Assembly (NCBI RefSeq): GCF_000143415.4
Contig: NW_003314314.1
Location: forward strand, 220,291-284,290
Reading direction: 5' to 3'
DNA length: 64,000 bases
From: Selaginella moellendorffii
Taxonomy: Eukaryota; Streptophyta; Lycopodiopsida; Selaginellales; Selaginellaceae
Both the position numbers and the translations under genes were made by a program. Shown one piece after another: positions 24,761 through 37,802 of this stretch (its first letter is position 1; every line of letters begins with the position of its first letter). The notes below the pieces were generated by a model. That model was given only the letters and a program-made list of their open reading frames with translations, was not told where the DNA came from and did not search any database.

Positions 24761-25019
24761 TTGGGCCAACTGCGGTTCTCATTCCTCCACAAACTCCATT
24801 CAGGATGACACTCCTCCTCATTCCATTAAAGACTCCCCTCCAGATTCACGGGTGCATCAAGTTTTTTTGGGAGACCAAGCAGAACCAGTCTTGATCAATA
24901 ACTCACTTTCTCCAATACACAGCACACAGATCCTTTCTCTATTTCAGAGATTCAAGGATATCTTCACTTGGGACTATTCCAAACTTCTAGGAGTCCCTAT
25001 AGACACAATCACACATTGC

Positions 25020-25680
25020 ATTACCCTTTTCGAATCAGCAAAGCCTGTCAAGCAGAAGATGCGCCCGCTACAATCCAGCATTACTACCAGACATCAAAGC
25101 TGAGATCCAAAAGCATCTTTCAGTTAACTTCATCTTTCCAGTGGAGCATTCAGAGTGGGTGGTGTGTCCCAGCTTGCAAAGCCAATGGTAAACTCCGGCT
25201 TTATATGGAGTTTTGAGATCTCAATAAAGTCACACTACGAGATCATTTTCCCACGCCTTTTATGGACTCTGTCTTTGATGAGCTAGCAGGCCATCACTTC
25301 TACTCTTTTATGGATGGATTCTCAAGCTATAACCGGCTTTTCATCCATCCAAATGATAGTGAGCTCACAGCATTCAAGACACCTTGGGGGGTATTCGCAT
25401 ACAATGTGTTGCCATTTGGGTTTTGCAATGCAAGAGCCACATTCCAGCGGTTTATGACCTATGCATTCCATGATATCTTGGGGGATGTTCTTCAAGTATA
25501 CATGGATGATCTCTGCTCAGCCTCAGCCACATTTGATGACCACCCTCACCACTTGGAGCAAGTTTTTCTTCGTTGCCAACATCATCGGTTCACTCTTAAC
25601 CCGGTGAAGTGTAACTTTCGTGTCACCAAAGGCCACCTCCTTGGTTTTGATGTCTCTCATGATGGAAACTAGCAGCATGA
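25020..25680 (+). pseudogene. Reverse transcriptase domain of the outer element
   Basis: Carries the Ty3/gypsy RT landmarks: the SEWVVCPACKANGKLRL region, TAFKTPWGVFAYNVLPFG, CNARATFQRFM, the catalytic YMDD box (about 25498-25509) and LLGFDVSHDG. A stop lies near 25214 and a frameshift near 25080-25100. The catalytic aspartates of YMDD are still present although the gene is dead. Confidence 0.85.
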
Positions 25681-25689
25681 CACAAAGAG

Positions 25690-26240
25690 AAAAGATATTC
25701 TCAACTCCTCTCCACCAGCAAACATCAAACAAGTACGATGATTTCTCTACCAAACCAGTTTCTTCAGCCGGTTCATCCACGACTATGCCTCTCTCACACA
25801 TCCATTGGTGGCTTTTCTCAAGCATGACACACCCTTTTGTTGGGATGATTCAGCCCAACAGGCTTTCAACAAATTACATGCAACACTACGACAAGCTCCA
25901 ATACTACAACCACCAGTTCTTGGCCAATCTTTTGACATATTTGTCACTACTAGTGATGAAGCTTTTGGATTTTGCATCTGTCAACGTGCTACACCTGGCC
26001 AGCCACTTCATGCCACATACTTTGCTTCCCACTCCTTGACAGAGTCTGAGAAAAAGTTTATGACTGTTGAAAAGGAAGCTGTCGCATTGGTGTACACTCT
26101 TTGGCATTTCCGGCACATGCTCTTGGGGAGCCATATCCTTTTTCATGTTTCCTCTCATGTACTAACATTCCTCCTGCAGAAATCTTTTCAAAACACACAC
26201 ATTCTTTCGTGGATCACCACCATCCAAGAGTTCTAGCTGG
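25690..26240 (+). pseudogene. Gypsy RNase H domain and connection
   Basis: Follows RT directly: FFSRFIHDYASLTHPL, then FCWDDSAQQAFNKL, FDIFVTTSDEAFGF, HSLTESEKKFMTVEKEAVAL and WHFRHMLLG. These are the standard connection and RNase H motifs of Ty3/gypsy polymerases. There is a stop after SWITTIQEF at about 26236. Confidence 0.8.
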
Positions 26241-26289
26241 ACTTTGTCATCAAATGAAGGCACGTTCTTGATCCTAGTTCATTCCTGGT

Positions 26290-27535
26290 ATCAACAGTGA
26301 ACACTCAGGCCATTCCACAGACTCTCGAGGAGGTGGCTACGTACTTGGCCTCAAGCAAGTTTCCAATACACCTCACAAAGGAACAACGAGCAGCTCTTGG
26401 TGTCAAAGCACGGAGCTATTGCCTCCTTGATCGCTCCTTGTACCGGCAAACTTCCTCTGGTGTTCTTTTCAGATGTGTTCTCAAGTGAGAGGTTCCCTAA
26501 TTATTGCAAGCTTTGCACACTTGTGCGGGACACTTTTCTGTGAAGACTATTGCTCAACTTCTCCTTCGATATGGATACTTTTGGACAACGATGCATCAAG
26601 ATGCCACAGACTATGCCAAGTGTTGCTTATAATGCTAACAGTTCAATCCACAGAACTATGTCCCTCATCTTCCTTTTACGTTCATCACTTCTCCAGGACC
26701 TTTCTTCAAATGGGGACTTGACTTCATTGGCACCATCTCACCTCCTAGTTCACAAGGTCATCAATATCTCCTCGTGGCCACTGATTACTTCACAAAGTGG
26801 GTGGAAGCAGTTCCTCTTTGACATGCAGATCAACTTTCCATGGAAAAGTTCCTCTATGAATCAATCATTTGCAAATTCGGCATCCTAGCAGTCTTCACCT
26901 CCAATCATCGAGGAGCATTCTTGAGCCAAGTAGTTGAGCACCTCATGGAAGGGCTGGACGTTCAACACACTCTGAGTAGCAGCCATTTCCCTCAAGCGAA
27001 CGGCTAGGTAGAGTCCTCCAACAAGATCTTAAATTCCATCCTTGGCAAGCTGATTGCCGGTCATCCTCGCAAATGGCATGACCACTTGGTAGTTGCACTC
27101 TAGGCTTTTAGGACATCCTTCAAGTCTTCCATCTCGGCCACTCCTTTCTCTTTGGTTTACAGCATAGAGGCCATCCTTCCGGTGGAGCTTACAGTTCCAT
27201 CATTGTCACTTTCACTTCGACACAATGCAAACACATGACTTACAGCAGATGAGAAGTTACAAGCTCAAGCTTGGGACATCATTGTCTTGGATGAACAATG
27301 ATAGGCAGCTGCTGATCACCTCCAGGCTGCAAAATGCAAACTCAAAGCCCAAAAGGACCATGCCAAGCTAGATGCTGAGTTCGCACTGGGACAACTAGTT
27401 CTTCTTTGGGACTTTAATCCACCATTCAAGTTCTCTCCGTGGTGGCAGGGACCATTCTTCATTCAGCAGTGTTTTGGTCACTGTTCTTACACCTTGGTTG
27501 ATGAGGATGGTCATGAGCTTCCCCATAAGTAAAGC
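26290..27535 (+). pseudogene. Integrase of the outer element
   Basis: The HHCC zinc-binding region is recognisable (LHTCAGHFSVKTIAQLLLRY and YAKCC, about 26500-26620). The catalytic core begins KWGLDFIGTI, keeping the first Asp. The second position reads TSNHRG, where TDNG is usual, so that Asp is lost. PQANG*VESSNK keeps the Glu but has a stop. The C-terminal part ends FALGQLVLLWDFNPPFKFSP and HELPHK. Inactive. Confidence 0.8.
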
Positions 27536-27558
27536 CACATAGAGGAGGAGGATTGAGG

Positions 27559-28706
27559 TGCCACAACTCAATAATATGGCTTAGGAACTCAACTTAAGAA
27601 CATGGTACAAGAATTTGGCTTAGGAATACGAGGAACTTGAGGAGGCCATTTTAATCTACTTGTTTAGCTTTATGATAGTATCATTAAAACTCTTATCTTA
27701 GATGGGAGGGGAAACGCTTGGTGCTGGATTCTACTATGAGTTTCATTTGCTATCATTATAAGTTTCAACTCCATAAAACATATATCTTTTATCACAACTT
27801 TGAATCTTTTATTGGTTGTTCAACTCGTACATAGTGTATGCAACTCTTGATAGAGGTGCATTCTTGAGTAACTGTAATTTCCAAATTATTGCTAATGCCC
27901 TATTCATGAATCATACTTAGTCTAAACAAATGAAAACCCATAGATATTGTCTTGGTCTCCATCAAGAACACAATCTCGCCCTTTGATAATTATTATTCTG
28001 AATTTATTATCTAATTTGATAACTAATCTTTATAAAAGAAGTATTACACTACCTATTGTCATATTGTGAGTGTATGAAATATAGAACATGAATACATAAA
28101 TGTACATATTCAATTAGCCTAAAAACCCTAATTTATATTAAAAAGTGAGTAGATTGAAACCAATTTAATAGCTATCATAATCCTATTATGTAAATATTAT
28201 TGTAGACATACACTTGGACCTCACATCATCTCCTCATGTTGGAAAGATGGAAGGCAATAAGAGTCTTCTGGTTGATGGGCTGGGATCTAGAGGAGTATCA
28301 TAAAGTCAAGAACCTCATTAAAAAAAGATAAATCTAATTTTGCACCTTGTGGATATTGAATATTAAGTAAAACATCTATAGATGGTATGAGATTTTTGTC
28401 TAAAAAATTCACTAATGCTAGAATAATATGCTATTAAAAACATGAAAAAAGAGCAAAAAAGGGAGAAGAGCTCAAAAAAGAGCATCAATATTAGCCAAAG
28501 AACTCTCCAAGTGATGAATAGCCTCAAAATTATATATTTAAAACTTTAGATCCACTCAATAATATAACCAATTAAATTCTTCCACTTTAATAATGAAGTG
28601 ATTGCAATATAATCACCCTTTAACAATGTTTAAAAACTATGCAAGCATGTATGAAATTTATTATAACGCACTTGAATTTGGAACCAAACTCTAAGCCTTT
28701 TGTGCA
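27559..28706 (+). repeat. Right LTR of the outer gypsy element
   Basis: Begins TGCCACAACTC right after the polypurine tract and ends TGTGCA. It is homologous to 11850-13024. A related solo copy lies near 30720-31050. Confidence 0.75.
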
Positions 28707-28744
28707 ACAAAACAAGAATCTAATACATACTCAGTATCCTTTAT

Positions 28745-29430
28745 AAACACTAACTCCCCATATCCAACTTTTACATACCAAATAGTGTCAGATGGTGTTT
28801 GGCATAATTTCGGCATACCGATGGCCTAACACAAAGAGGTGGGTACCTCACTAACTAGATTAACATAGAATTTAGACTTAGGCCCAAGCCAAACATAAAA
28901 TAAAAAGTGACACATTCTAGCAGAAGCCAAACTAATGTTTTAGATGGTCAACCATGCTTCCAAACACCATCTTTATTATACATGTAGAACCCTCTAACCT
29001 CCTTCATCCCCCACCTTAGAAAAATGCATGCTTTTAGGCCAAGAGTTAGTCTCTAGAACAAGCTTGAAAACTCGTTAAATATGGAATAATACTAGATTGT
29101 AGATTAGAATGTGAGAACAACACCATAGGATATAACACTTTCTACATTTTTCAGTTATGCCACTTAGACAAATCTAGACACTTACCAAAAATAACACAAA
29201 GGACTGGAACAAAATTAATATATAGTGTATGATAATGAGGGTGTTTAGTGGATACAATAAATTATTATGTAGGATTATTGAAAGACTAGACTCAACACAC
29301 GATGATTCTTATCACTAGCTAGTGAAACACACAAGATGGGAACTCTTTACCAAGCTAAATAATAGCATATAAAAATTTGGTCCTTATGCTTGTTTAGTCT
29401 AAATACACTCAAGATGTACAATCAACATAC
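28745..29430 (+). repeat. LTR-like dispersed repeat, forward copy
   Basis: The first part aligns with 44720-45075. The second part aligns with the reverse complement of 42940-43300 (for example actctttaccaagctaaat against the complement near 43020). It is one member of a repeat family with three copies in this window. Confidence 0.65.
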
Positions 29431-30700
29431 CTCCGAAATTAATATTAAAAGCACTTATATGCAAGATGAAAAGTCAAGTGTAGTCAAGATATTCTAAAAC
29501 TAGAGGAACCATCAAAACATCTTTGAGATCCACAAATGCCTACTTATAGTCCCTAAACCAAATGAAAGATGCAAATGAACTAAGTTATGCAAAAAATGCA
29601 TCAAAAGCAATTACTTAGATATATAAAACAATCCACCACCTTGCAATCATGATTCAATAGTAGTCTACTTAGATTATATTTAGAAAACTTTTAGAAATTG
29701 TGTATTATGATTAACTCTCTTTCTGAGAAGGGTGAACCCTAAATCTATATCCTTAAAATTTCCAACTTCTTAAATACTGTATAAACTTTAACATCTTTCT
29801 TTGATTTTTCTATTTATAATTGTGAAATTTAATTCTTGGAATCTAGTAAATTTGAAATTCTACTTGGACTTTTAATACAAAAAAAATGAGCTTACGGTAA
29901 AAGTATTAGGAAATGCTCTTGGTTGGAACTTTAGGCACATCTAAAAAAATTGTTGTTGAGAATAAATAAATCAATATCCTTGCAAGGACCTTATATTGCT
30001 AAAGTCACTTCTAACCTAGTGTTCTGGAGATTCTAACAATTTTGTCAAGCTCTTCTAGTCAAGCTGGCCAAACTCACTAGTTTATTAGTATTTAGAAATG
30101 CCCTTATAATAAAGTTGGTTGGACTCACCAGTCCCTTAGAGGGGTCTTTTTTGAAATCCAAGAGCACTCAATTCCTGATAGTTGTCAAGAGTCTATAATA
30201 GAAATATATGATTTTTAACTTTATGGCTTTTTTCCAGCCAATTCACCAAATTCACCTAGTTGTTAGGATAAAAAATTGCACAGTAAATAGAATATTAAAC
30301 ACATATCATCCACAAGATAACAGACAACAATTTCCTAACGTCTTCGCTTCTAATTCTAAGGTTTATAGGCAAAACTTTAAAACTATAACTGAAATATGGA
30401 AAACAAGGAAGTAATTACAAACACAAAAGCTTTGATTTTCTTGCTTTCCCACACATTTCTATCACCAGTGTTAATGTGACTTTTCTTTGATCCTAGATTA
30501 CCCTTTGATAGTTTTCCACTGTAAAGGATTGGAGGAAAATACTAACATTGATGGAAGAGGGAGAGAAAATACGAAAGAAGGGCCTTGGGGGAAATTAAGC
30601 AAGTGCTGTGATGGAAAATAATATTAGCATTGTTGACAATGTCGGTGTTAAGGAGGATAAACCTCTATATAACCATGATAATTAACATCATAGTAGAAAA
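29431..30700. other. AT-rich stretch without recognisable genes
   Basis: No supported coding region on either strand. The small frame at 30208-30414 has no recognisable content. Confidence 0.55.
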
Positions 30701-30719
30701 GTTTTAATCCTTAGGCAGC

Positions 30720-31050
30720 AGTGCTTCTCTATGCTTGCTTTTGTTGGTGTTGTGGAGTTTTTGCTTCACATAAATATCCTATTTAAATACCATGATTTAT
30801 TAAAGAATACAACAACCATATCTTTAATCTACTTTTAAATCAATTTTTCTGCATGGAATATAAAAAAGGAATACAAAAGTATACATATTTGATTAGTGCC
30901 AAAACCCTAGCTTATATACAAAAGCAAGTGGTCCGGATTAACAACAATCTGATAACTATGAAAATCCCACTTTGTTAATATTAGTATATGGCATTGTAGC
31001 CATATGCTTCGAACTCACACTAATAAAACTCTTACAAAGGAAAAAAAAAT
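30720..31050 (+). repeat. Diverged solo copy of the outer-element LTR
   Basis: Shares with the 12.4 kb and 28.1 kb LTRs the succession of a tacatatt segment, the aaaaccct-ttatat block, the agtggtc block and the bases around cattgtagccatatgctt. No paired LTR was found. Confidence 0.5.
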
Positions 31051-32039
31051 TTAAAAAAGGAATATTTAATGCTTTTATAAGTTAGATTAATAGATGGATG
31101 ACTAAGATCTTATGATTACTATTACATTATTATCCATTTATAATCAATAGACTACATAACTCATAAAAATCATTAAAATCACATTATTTACTTTTTTAAA
31201 ATTATTTTTTGATATTTTTCAATTCTAGTAAAATATATCTAAAAAGTGCTTTCTATTTTACATCTTAAAATCTGGATTTTGTAAGCTCCTAAATATGCAC
31301 TTCCTAGTAGGTCATACATCCCAGTAGTACTTAAAATAACTCCATGGTATCTTAACACCATTAATTGATTGAAAAAATAGTGTACTTTTATTTATAGATC
31401 TTTCCCTTTTATTTTAAAACTCTAAAAAATTATTCTCAACTTGTTTTACTTTGGTTTCTTACAGATTACTTGCTAGTATAAAAATATTGTAAAATTTAAA
31501 TTATAGATATATCTAATAAAAATATCATTGTAAACTTTAAATTTTTAAAAATTTAAAACATTTTAAAAAATTAAATTTTAATTTTATAATAATTAATAAT
31601 TTTTAAATATGACAATAATAAGAAATATACAAATTTGTAAGCTTGTATTTTTAAAATATTAATTTAATGCTTTTATAAATTTCACAATTTCAAAGTAAAA
31701 GAGTTAAATATTCGATATATTCTAATTAATTTATTTTAATTATGGAAAATTTTATTAAATATATTGTAAAACATACTGTGAAAGTTATGTTGAGAATTTT
31801 AAAATATCATCACTTCAATGTTGTTTAGATAAAATATATATTACCATCAGCTAATGCAATTGTAAAACATTAGTAGTTGTAAACCAGTCTGGTATTATGT
31901 TTTAAGAATACCTTTATATTGTGTCTGTAACTAAATATATATTAATTTATAATAAACATATAATAGTGAAAGTAATAAATCTTTATTACAAATAACAGTT
32001 GCTTTAAATATTACCATTCTTGTAGTAAGACATTGTGAA
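31051..32039. other. Very AT-rich stretch
   Basis: Almost pure A/T runs with no gene. At about 31360-31470 a degraded copy of the ttaattgattgaaaaa segment (also at 43350) is visible. Confidence 0.6.
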
Positions 32040-33114
32040 CTAATTTCATAGATTTTAAGAACCCATAAAAAATAAAATTGCAACATAAAAACTAAATAAA
32101 GAAAAATGTCAAAGGCTTAATGTAAAGAGGAATATGGAAAATTCTCAATTTAATCAGTAGGAAATTTTATTTATAATAGCCAAACGAAGACAAGTGTTTC
32201 TGCTATAAATTTTCTATATGATAGTATCTAAAAGAGTGCTTGTGTGTGGAGGCTGGTAAAAAGTTGCATTGCTGATCTATCTATCAAACAAAGTGCAAGA
32301 AATTGCAGAGGTGAAGGCAAGTCTCTCGCCAATTGTTACAAACTCAATGGCCTTCAGACTCTCGTTCACGATTTGAAGCTTTCTTTGATGCTCAGGTACA
32401 GCAATCTTACAAGTTTTATTGTTCACGACATGCAGAAATTTAGTTTTTTTCCCATACAATGGTAACAACTTTGACAGTCTGGAAGGAGGTAAAACCTGAC
32501 AGGGCAAGCCTCTTCAGACCTTCTAGACCAAGTCAAATGGCTTTATACCATATAGAATAACTGGAGGTGCGTACATATTAGCTCCTGAGTTCTTGCTCTA
32601 AGGTGGTGTCGTGTTCTCGGGTTAGAAAGTCAAACACCTTCGCTATCCAAACTACGTAAGAATCTTATTTTCCTGAGCTGGATTTTTTTTTCCATTTTCT
32701 AATCAAGTTATGAGGACAAAATATCAGGAATCCTTGCAAACGTACAAGGACAAGTCTAGAGATTGCAAATACTCGGCCTACATGAAAGTTCACGAGTTTT
32801 TTCAAGGGATGCCTTGGCAAGCGGCCGTGCTGCCAAGCCCTAGCGTGCTCTAGGTATCATCTTGTTGCTAGGACCAAATTCGGATCTCGGACCTTTCTAA
32901 ATTTGAACATTAAATCATCATTTTTACAGCTAAATCAAAGAAAATTATATGAAAAACTATTCTGCTGCTCTGCTCGATCAAACTTGTCACTGCTCTTTAG
33001 CTGCTTCCCCTTTGCTTTTTGAAGCTGTTGCTGGGCGAACTTAAAACTTCGATTTTTCAAGCTGCTGGCCCTGCTTGGTTTAAGAAATTTTTTCGTCTTT
33101 AAGCTGCTCAATCT

Positions 33115-35240
33115 TTGCTGCTCGATCTTAGCTGTTTCAGCCTGCTCCCTTTCTCTCCAAGTTTTAAAATCATCTTACGCTTTTCCATTCCCACTTGCTC
33201 GATTCTTATGATCTCTGACGCTGGGTTTTATCTTTCGCTGCTTCAAGTCCTGCTCCACCCTCATTTACATATTCTTCTGGCGGCCTGCTATGATCTGGAC
33301 CAAGTTGGCTGCCAGACTATTTTCCAAATAGAAAAGAAACACAATCTCTCAAGGTTGTACTCACAAGTTGGCCAGAATAAGCAGCTCCTTAGCGTAGTCT
33401 CTGAGATGTTTTATTTATTTAGTCTCGAAGAGACGGCCTCCTACGATCTGGACCAAGTTGGAGCTCAGAAGATATTCCACCAGAGGAGAAAATTAAAAAA
33501 CAAAAAAAATACCATAGGATTTGTTGCTGATACTAAAGGAGCTACAATTTGTGTGTCGCTGCAGCTTGCTTCTTCTGTTTAACAACACGGATGAAATGAA
33601 TGGAAGAGGAAAAAAAGAATGACTCTACGTACCCTCAGTTCACATTTCTCGATTGTAAAGGTGGCCATTGAACCTCTGAATCGCTTTGCACCAGCTTCCA
33701 CGTTCCATGAAACTCGTCCGATCTTCTGTCTTTATGACTGTTGCTTCGTCTTAGAGTTCACTCCAGCTCTTGTAGTCTCCGCATGTCAGGGGCGAACATC
33801 AGCCGTTTTTCAGTCTTTGTGAAGCCGAACCTCTGGCTCCACCGCCACAAGCAGTTTCTTCGAGTTTGAGATCATCTTGCCATCATCATCTTCTATCATC
33901 CAAGCACCTGTAAGAGCGATCCTGGACAGCATTGAAGCTCTTGTCCCGTTTCCGTCAACTAGAGAGCTTTGTCTTGATCCGTCTTGGCATCTCATCTTCT
34001 CCTTCATCTCGCCGCCGACGTGATGGACTCTTCTCCACTCGGCTGGCTGACTGCTCCGATCTCGGGCACTGTCTTGGCGAGCTCCGCTTGAGAAGCCCAG
34101 ATCTTGACAAAATTATCTGCTATCTCCCGATTGATCAAGATATCTCCGAAACTTTGGAGTCAAGGGAGGATATCTCCTCGACGAGGTTGATCTTCTCTTG
34201 ACTTAGAAGTGTGGAGACTGGTCTCTGGCGCTTTGGAGGCTTGCTACTGCTTCCCTGTGCTGCTCGAGCTGTCAGTACTTGGCTTGCACCTCTGTTCTGG
34301 ATTTGACTCTCGAGAGCTGGTTACTTCTTGAACTTCCATTCTCGTTTCTTCAACGTGCTTAGAACCTCTGCCAGTTAGGGAATGCTTCCGCCACTTCAGG
34401 CCTTGATCGTGCTGAGAAGCTTGAGCGGAAGCATGCAAAAACACAGCTTCCTGCGAAGCCAGATGCTCCTTCTTGTCGCATGTAGCGTCCATCTGATCCG
34501 TCAAACCTCTGGAGCTCGGCGCTCCATGCGCTCTCACATCGGTTCTCCTCGGCTTGTCTTCATCCTTCAGAGCTCCTCACCCAAAGCTTTGCTTTGCATC
34601 TGGCACGTCTCTCTCTCCTCCAGCGCCTCGAGTCCCGTGATCCTCTCCATCAGCTGCCAGTTACTTGCTTCTCCAGCCTTGCCTTTGCGCTTCCAAACTC
34701 CGCCATCACGTGCTCTCGCCGAGAGCTCCACCTCGTGCAGCGGATTCGACTCCGTCAGCCATTATCCCCTGGGGCTTCTCCTTCAAGAACTCCTGTCCGA
34801 ACACTTCCCTCATTCCACCAGATGACAGAGAACGTCTAGCGTAGTCTGTCTTATAGTCTCCGCAGCCATCCGAAACCCCAGTCACGAGCAGCTTCAGCTA
34901 TATCGTCTTCTCGCCATCTTGCAGCCATCTGACACTGGTCTACGTCGTTCCTCGCTACTATCATGGACAGCCTTACCGCAGCAGGCGCTCCTGAATCATC
35001 TCCGTCCACTGGAAAGCCGATAAGATAGATCCCTCCTTGCTCCAGACACTGTAGAGTGTAGCCGAACTTGATCCATTGATCTTCTCTTGACTTAGAAGAG
35101 TGTGGAGGCGGGTCTCTAGCCTGTTTAGATGCCGAAGTTTGATGGACTCTGCTGCACTTCCAGCCGACTGCTCCGCCTGGAGCCTCGTCAACCGCCGCTT
35201 TCGACTCTCCATCTCGGCCACCATCTTCCGAAACTTTCAA
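33115..35240 (-). pseudogene. Decayed array of coiled-coil exons, copy 2
   Basis: Counterpart of 1457-3620. Minus-strand segments at 34244-34537 and 34851-35240 repeat the same heptad-like, charged sequences with small indels that shift frame relative to copy 1. The different break positions argue against one long conserved frame. Confidence 0.35.
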
Positions 35241-35997
35241 TTCCAGTCGTTGATCTTCCTTCGACTTAGAGTGTGGAGACTGGTCTCTAGCTCAGACTTG
35301 ACGCTTTAGTGACCTGCTACTGTGGTGCTCGACTTGCTTGGATATTTGGCCACAGCTCCGAGTTTTCCCGCTCCAACTTTTGGATTTGATTTCCCTTGAA
35401 GCAATCTGACACTGAGTTCTTTGCTGATACTTTCATCCAAGCAGCTGTACGAGCATTCCTGGACAGCCCTGACCCGTTTTCAAAGTCTCCGTCAACTAGA
35501 GAGCTCTACCAGATGACAGAGAACGTCGAGCGTAGTCTGTCTTATAGTCTCTGCAGCCCTCTCTGTGAATCCAAATACCCCACTGTCACGAGCAGCTTCA
35601 GCTATATCATATTCTCACTATCACCATCTCGTTGCAGTCGTTCCCTTGCTACTATTCCTTCAAGCTGTGAACATTATACTGCAGCAGTATCTCCTGTCTC
35701 ATCTCCGTCGACTGGAAAGCTGATAAGATAGATCCCTCCTTGCTCCAGACACTGTAGAGTGTAATCAAACTTGATCCATTGATCTTCTCTTGACTTAGAA
35801 GAGTGTGGAGGCTGGTTGCTGGCCTGTTTAGACGCCTGAAGTGTGATAGACTTCTCCGCCTGGAGCCCTGAGACACAGTCGTCACGCACTGCTTTCACGT
35901 CTTGGACAGTTGCAAATCTTTGGAGTCAGTCCTCGAGAAGGTCGATCTTCTCTCGACTTAACTGGTCTATAGCTTTAGTGGCCTCCTCCTGTGCTGC

Positions 35998-37802
35998 TCA
36001 ACTTGCTTGGAGATCCAACTTCTGGATTTGACTCTTGAGAGTTGGCTTCTCCGATGCTAGAGTCCGAGCACTGGCCTCCAGTTGACCAATCCTTGCAGCC
36101 AACTTCTCGAGCTCGGAGCCAACTTCATTTCTCGTTTCTTCGACGTGCTTAGAACAGTTTGCTCGTGTTCTCTTCTCAGGTAAACCCAGGGTCTAGTCGT
36201 CTTAGAGTTCGCTCCAGCCCGGCCGATCATCTTCTCCCCATCATGGTTCTGACAAAACAAACACTCATCGTTCACTTCAGCTCTCTACAACAAACACGGA
36301 AGTTATTAGCAAACGGCCATCTGGAATCTGGAAGGTATATCAAACTTACCTGTCTCCTCTTGAATTCGGCAACAAAATCTCTCCCCGCACGATCATATAG
36401 TTCTTTTGCCTCCTTCACGAAGACCACCTCGCCGGACTGAAGCTTCTTCCACGGTTTCCTCTCACTCGGGATCCTATCCAGCATTTTCTGGAGCCTCATC
36501 ATCTTCCGCGCTCGCTTGATCCTCTCTCGGTCGCTGGATTTGCCGTTGAGCTCCTCGTAAAGCTGCTCGGTGAGTCTGATCAGAATCCGGAGCGCGCTAA
36601 CACTCCAAGACTTTTCCTCGTGCTTCTCCTCTTCTNNNNNNNNNNNNNNNNNNNNNNNNNNNNNNNNNNNNNNNNNNNNNNNNNNNNNNNNNNNNNNNNN
36701 NNNNNNNNNNNNNNNNNNNNNNNNNNNNNNNNNNNNNNNNNNNNNNNNNNNNNNNNNNNNNNNNNNNNNNNNNNNNNNNNNNNNNNNNNNNNNNNNNNNN
36801 NNNNNNNNNNNNNNNNNNNNNNNNNNNNNNNNNNNNNNNNNNNNNNNNNNNNNNNNNNNNNNNNNNNNNNNNNNNNNNNNNNNNNNNNNNNNNNNNNNNN
36901 NNNNNNNNNNNNNNNNNNNNNNNNNNNNNNNNNNNNNNNNNNNNNNNNNNNNNNNNNNNNNNNNNNNNNNNNNNNNNNNNNNNNNNNNNNNNNNNNNNNN
37001 NNNNNNNNNNNNNNNNNNNNNNNNNNNNNNNNNNNNNNNNNNNNNNNNNNNNNNNNNNNNNNNNNNNNNNNNNNNNNNNNNNNNNNNNNNNNNNNNNNNN
37101 NNNNNNNNNNTCTTGTTCCAGCTGCTGCTTCATCGGCTTCATCCGCTGCTCCTCCTCCTGTTCCTGCTCTTGCTTCATCGGCTTGATCGGCTTGATCGGC
37201 TGATTCGGCTGATTCTTCTCCTCTCGTTCCAGCTGCGGCTGCTCCTTGTGACCTTGCTCCTGTTTCACCTCGCGCCTGAGTTCCTTCGTCTCATGGGCTT
37301 CTTTCTCCTGCTCCTCCTCGCTCAGCTGCTCAGCTTTCTTCTCTTGCTCCTCCTCCTTCAGCTGCTTCTCGGCTTCGTTTTCCTCCTCTTGTTCCAGCTT
37401 CATCGGCTTCATCTGATCGGCTTCTTTCTCCTCCTCGTTCACCTGCTCGGCTTTCTTCTCTTCCTTCAGCTGCTCCGCTTTCTTCTCTTGATTCTCCTCT
37501 TCGTCCTCCTTCTCTTGTTCCGGCTTGATCGGCTTGATCGGCTCCTTGTGCCCTCGCTCCTGTCGTATCGCTTCTAAGACGATTTTCACCTCGCGCCTGA
37601 GTTCCTTCAACTTCAAGGCGGCGGCGTCCATGGCTTCTCCCGAGACGGCCTCACAGACACGATCTTGGACCTTCAGCTTCAAGGCCGCCGCGTCCATGGC
37701 TTCCGGGTGGACCTTGTTGTCGCCCTTGTGCGCCTTTTTTGGTCGAAAGAGAGACCACAAACCTGTGACGCATCCACTGCGCTCCTGCTCTGTTCGCGCC
37801 AT
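35998..37802 (-). CDS. Glu/Gln/Lys-rich coiled-coil protein, copy 2 (contains assembly gap)
   Basis: Paralogue of the gene at 4358-6142 and nearly identical where sequence exists. It starts MARTEQERSG at 37802. It has a four-residue insertion (KLKVQDR) in the EAMDAAALKLK duplication, then the same Glu/Gln/Lys tract. Bases 36636-37110 are N, hiding the end of exon 1, intron 1 and the start of exon 2. The remaining helical exon (FVKEAKELYDRAGRDF) and the KRRQ/GTAAGT donor are intact. The 3' exon shows the same frame ambiguity as copy 1. Family unknown. Confidence 0.45.
36636..37110. other. Assembly gap (475 N)
   Basis: A run of N inside the second coiled-coil gene. Aligning the flanks to copy 1 places the missing part at 4988-5462, which is also 475 bp and includes the 48-bp tandem repeat. 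Confidence 0.99.

Larger units (their letters stand above)
11850..28706 (+). mobile_element. Decayed Ty3/gypsy LTR retrotransposon (outer element of the nest)
   Basis: Two long direct repeats (about 11850-13024 and 27559-28706) bracket a plus-strand gag-pol that now contains many stops. Domain order along the strand is gag (about 21.8-23.0 kb), protease (about 23.4 kb), RNase H-like (24.4-24.8 kb), reverse transcriptase (25.0-25.7 kb), RNase H (25.7-26.2 kb) and integrase (26.3-27.5 kb). A purine-rich tract (agaggaggaggattgagg, 27541-27558) sits directly before TGCC of the right LTR. The 5' internal part (13025-14290) is separated from gag by a nested minus-strand element. LTR divergence is substantial, so the insertion is old. 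No clear target duplication or primer-binding site was found. Confidence 0.75.

Noticed and set aside
24546-24821. Minus-strand 91-residue frame
   Set aside because: Antisense to the plus-strand RNase H-like domain of the gypsy element.
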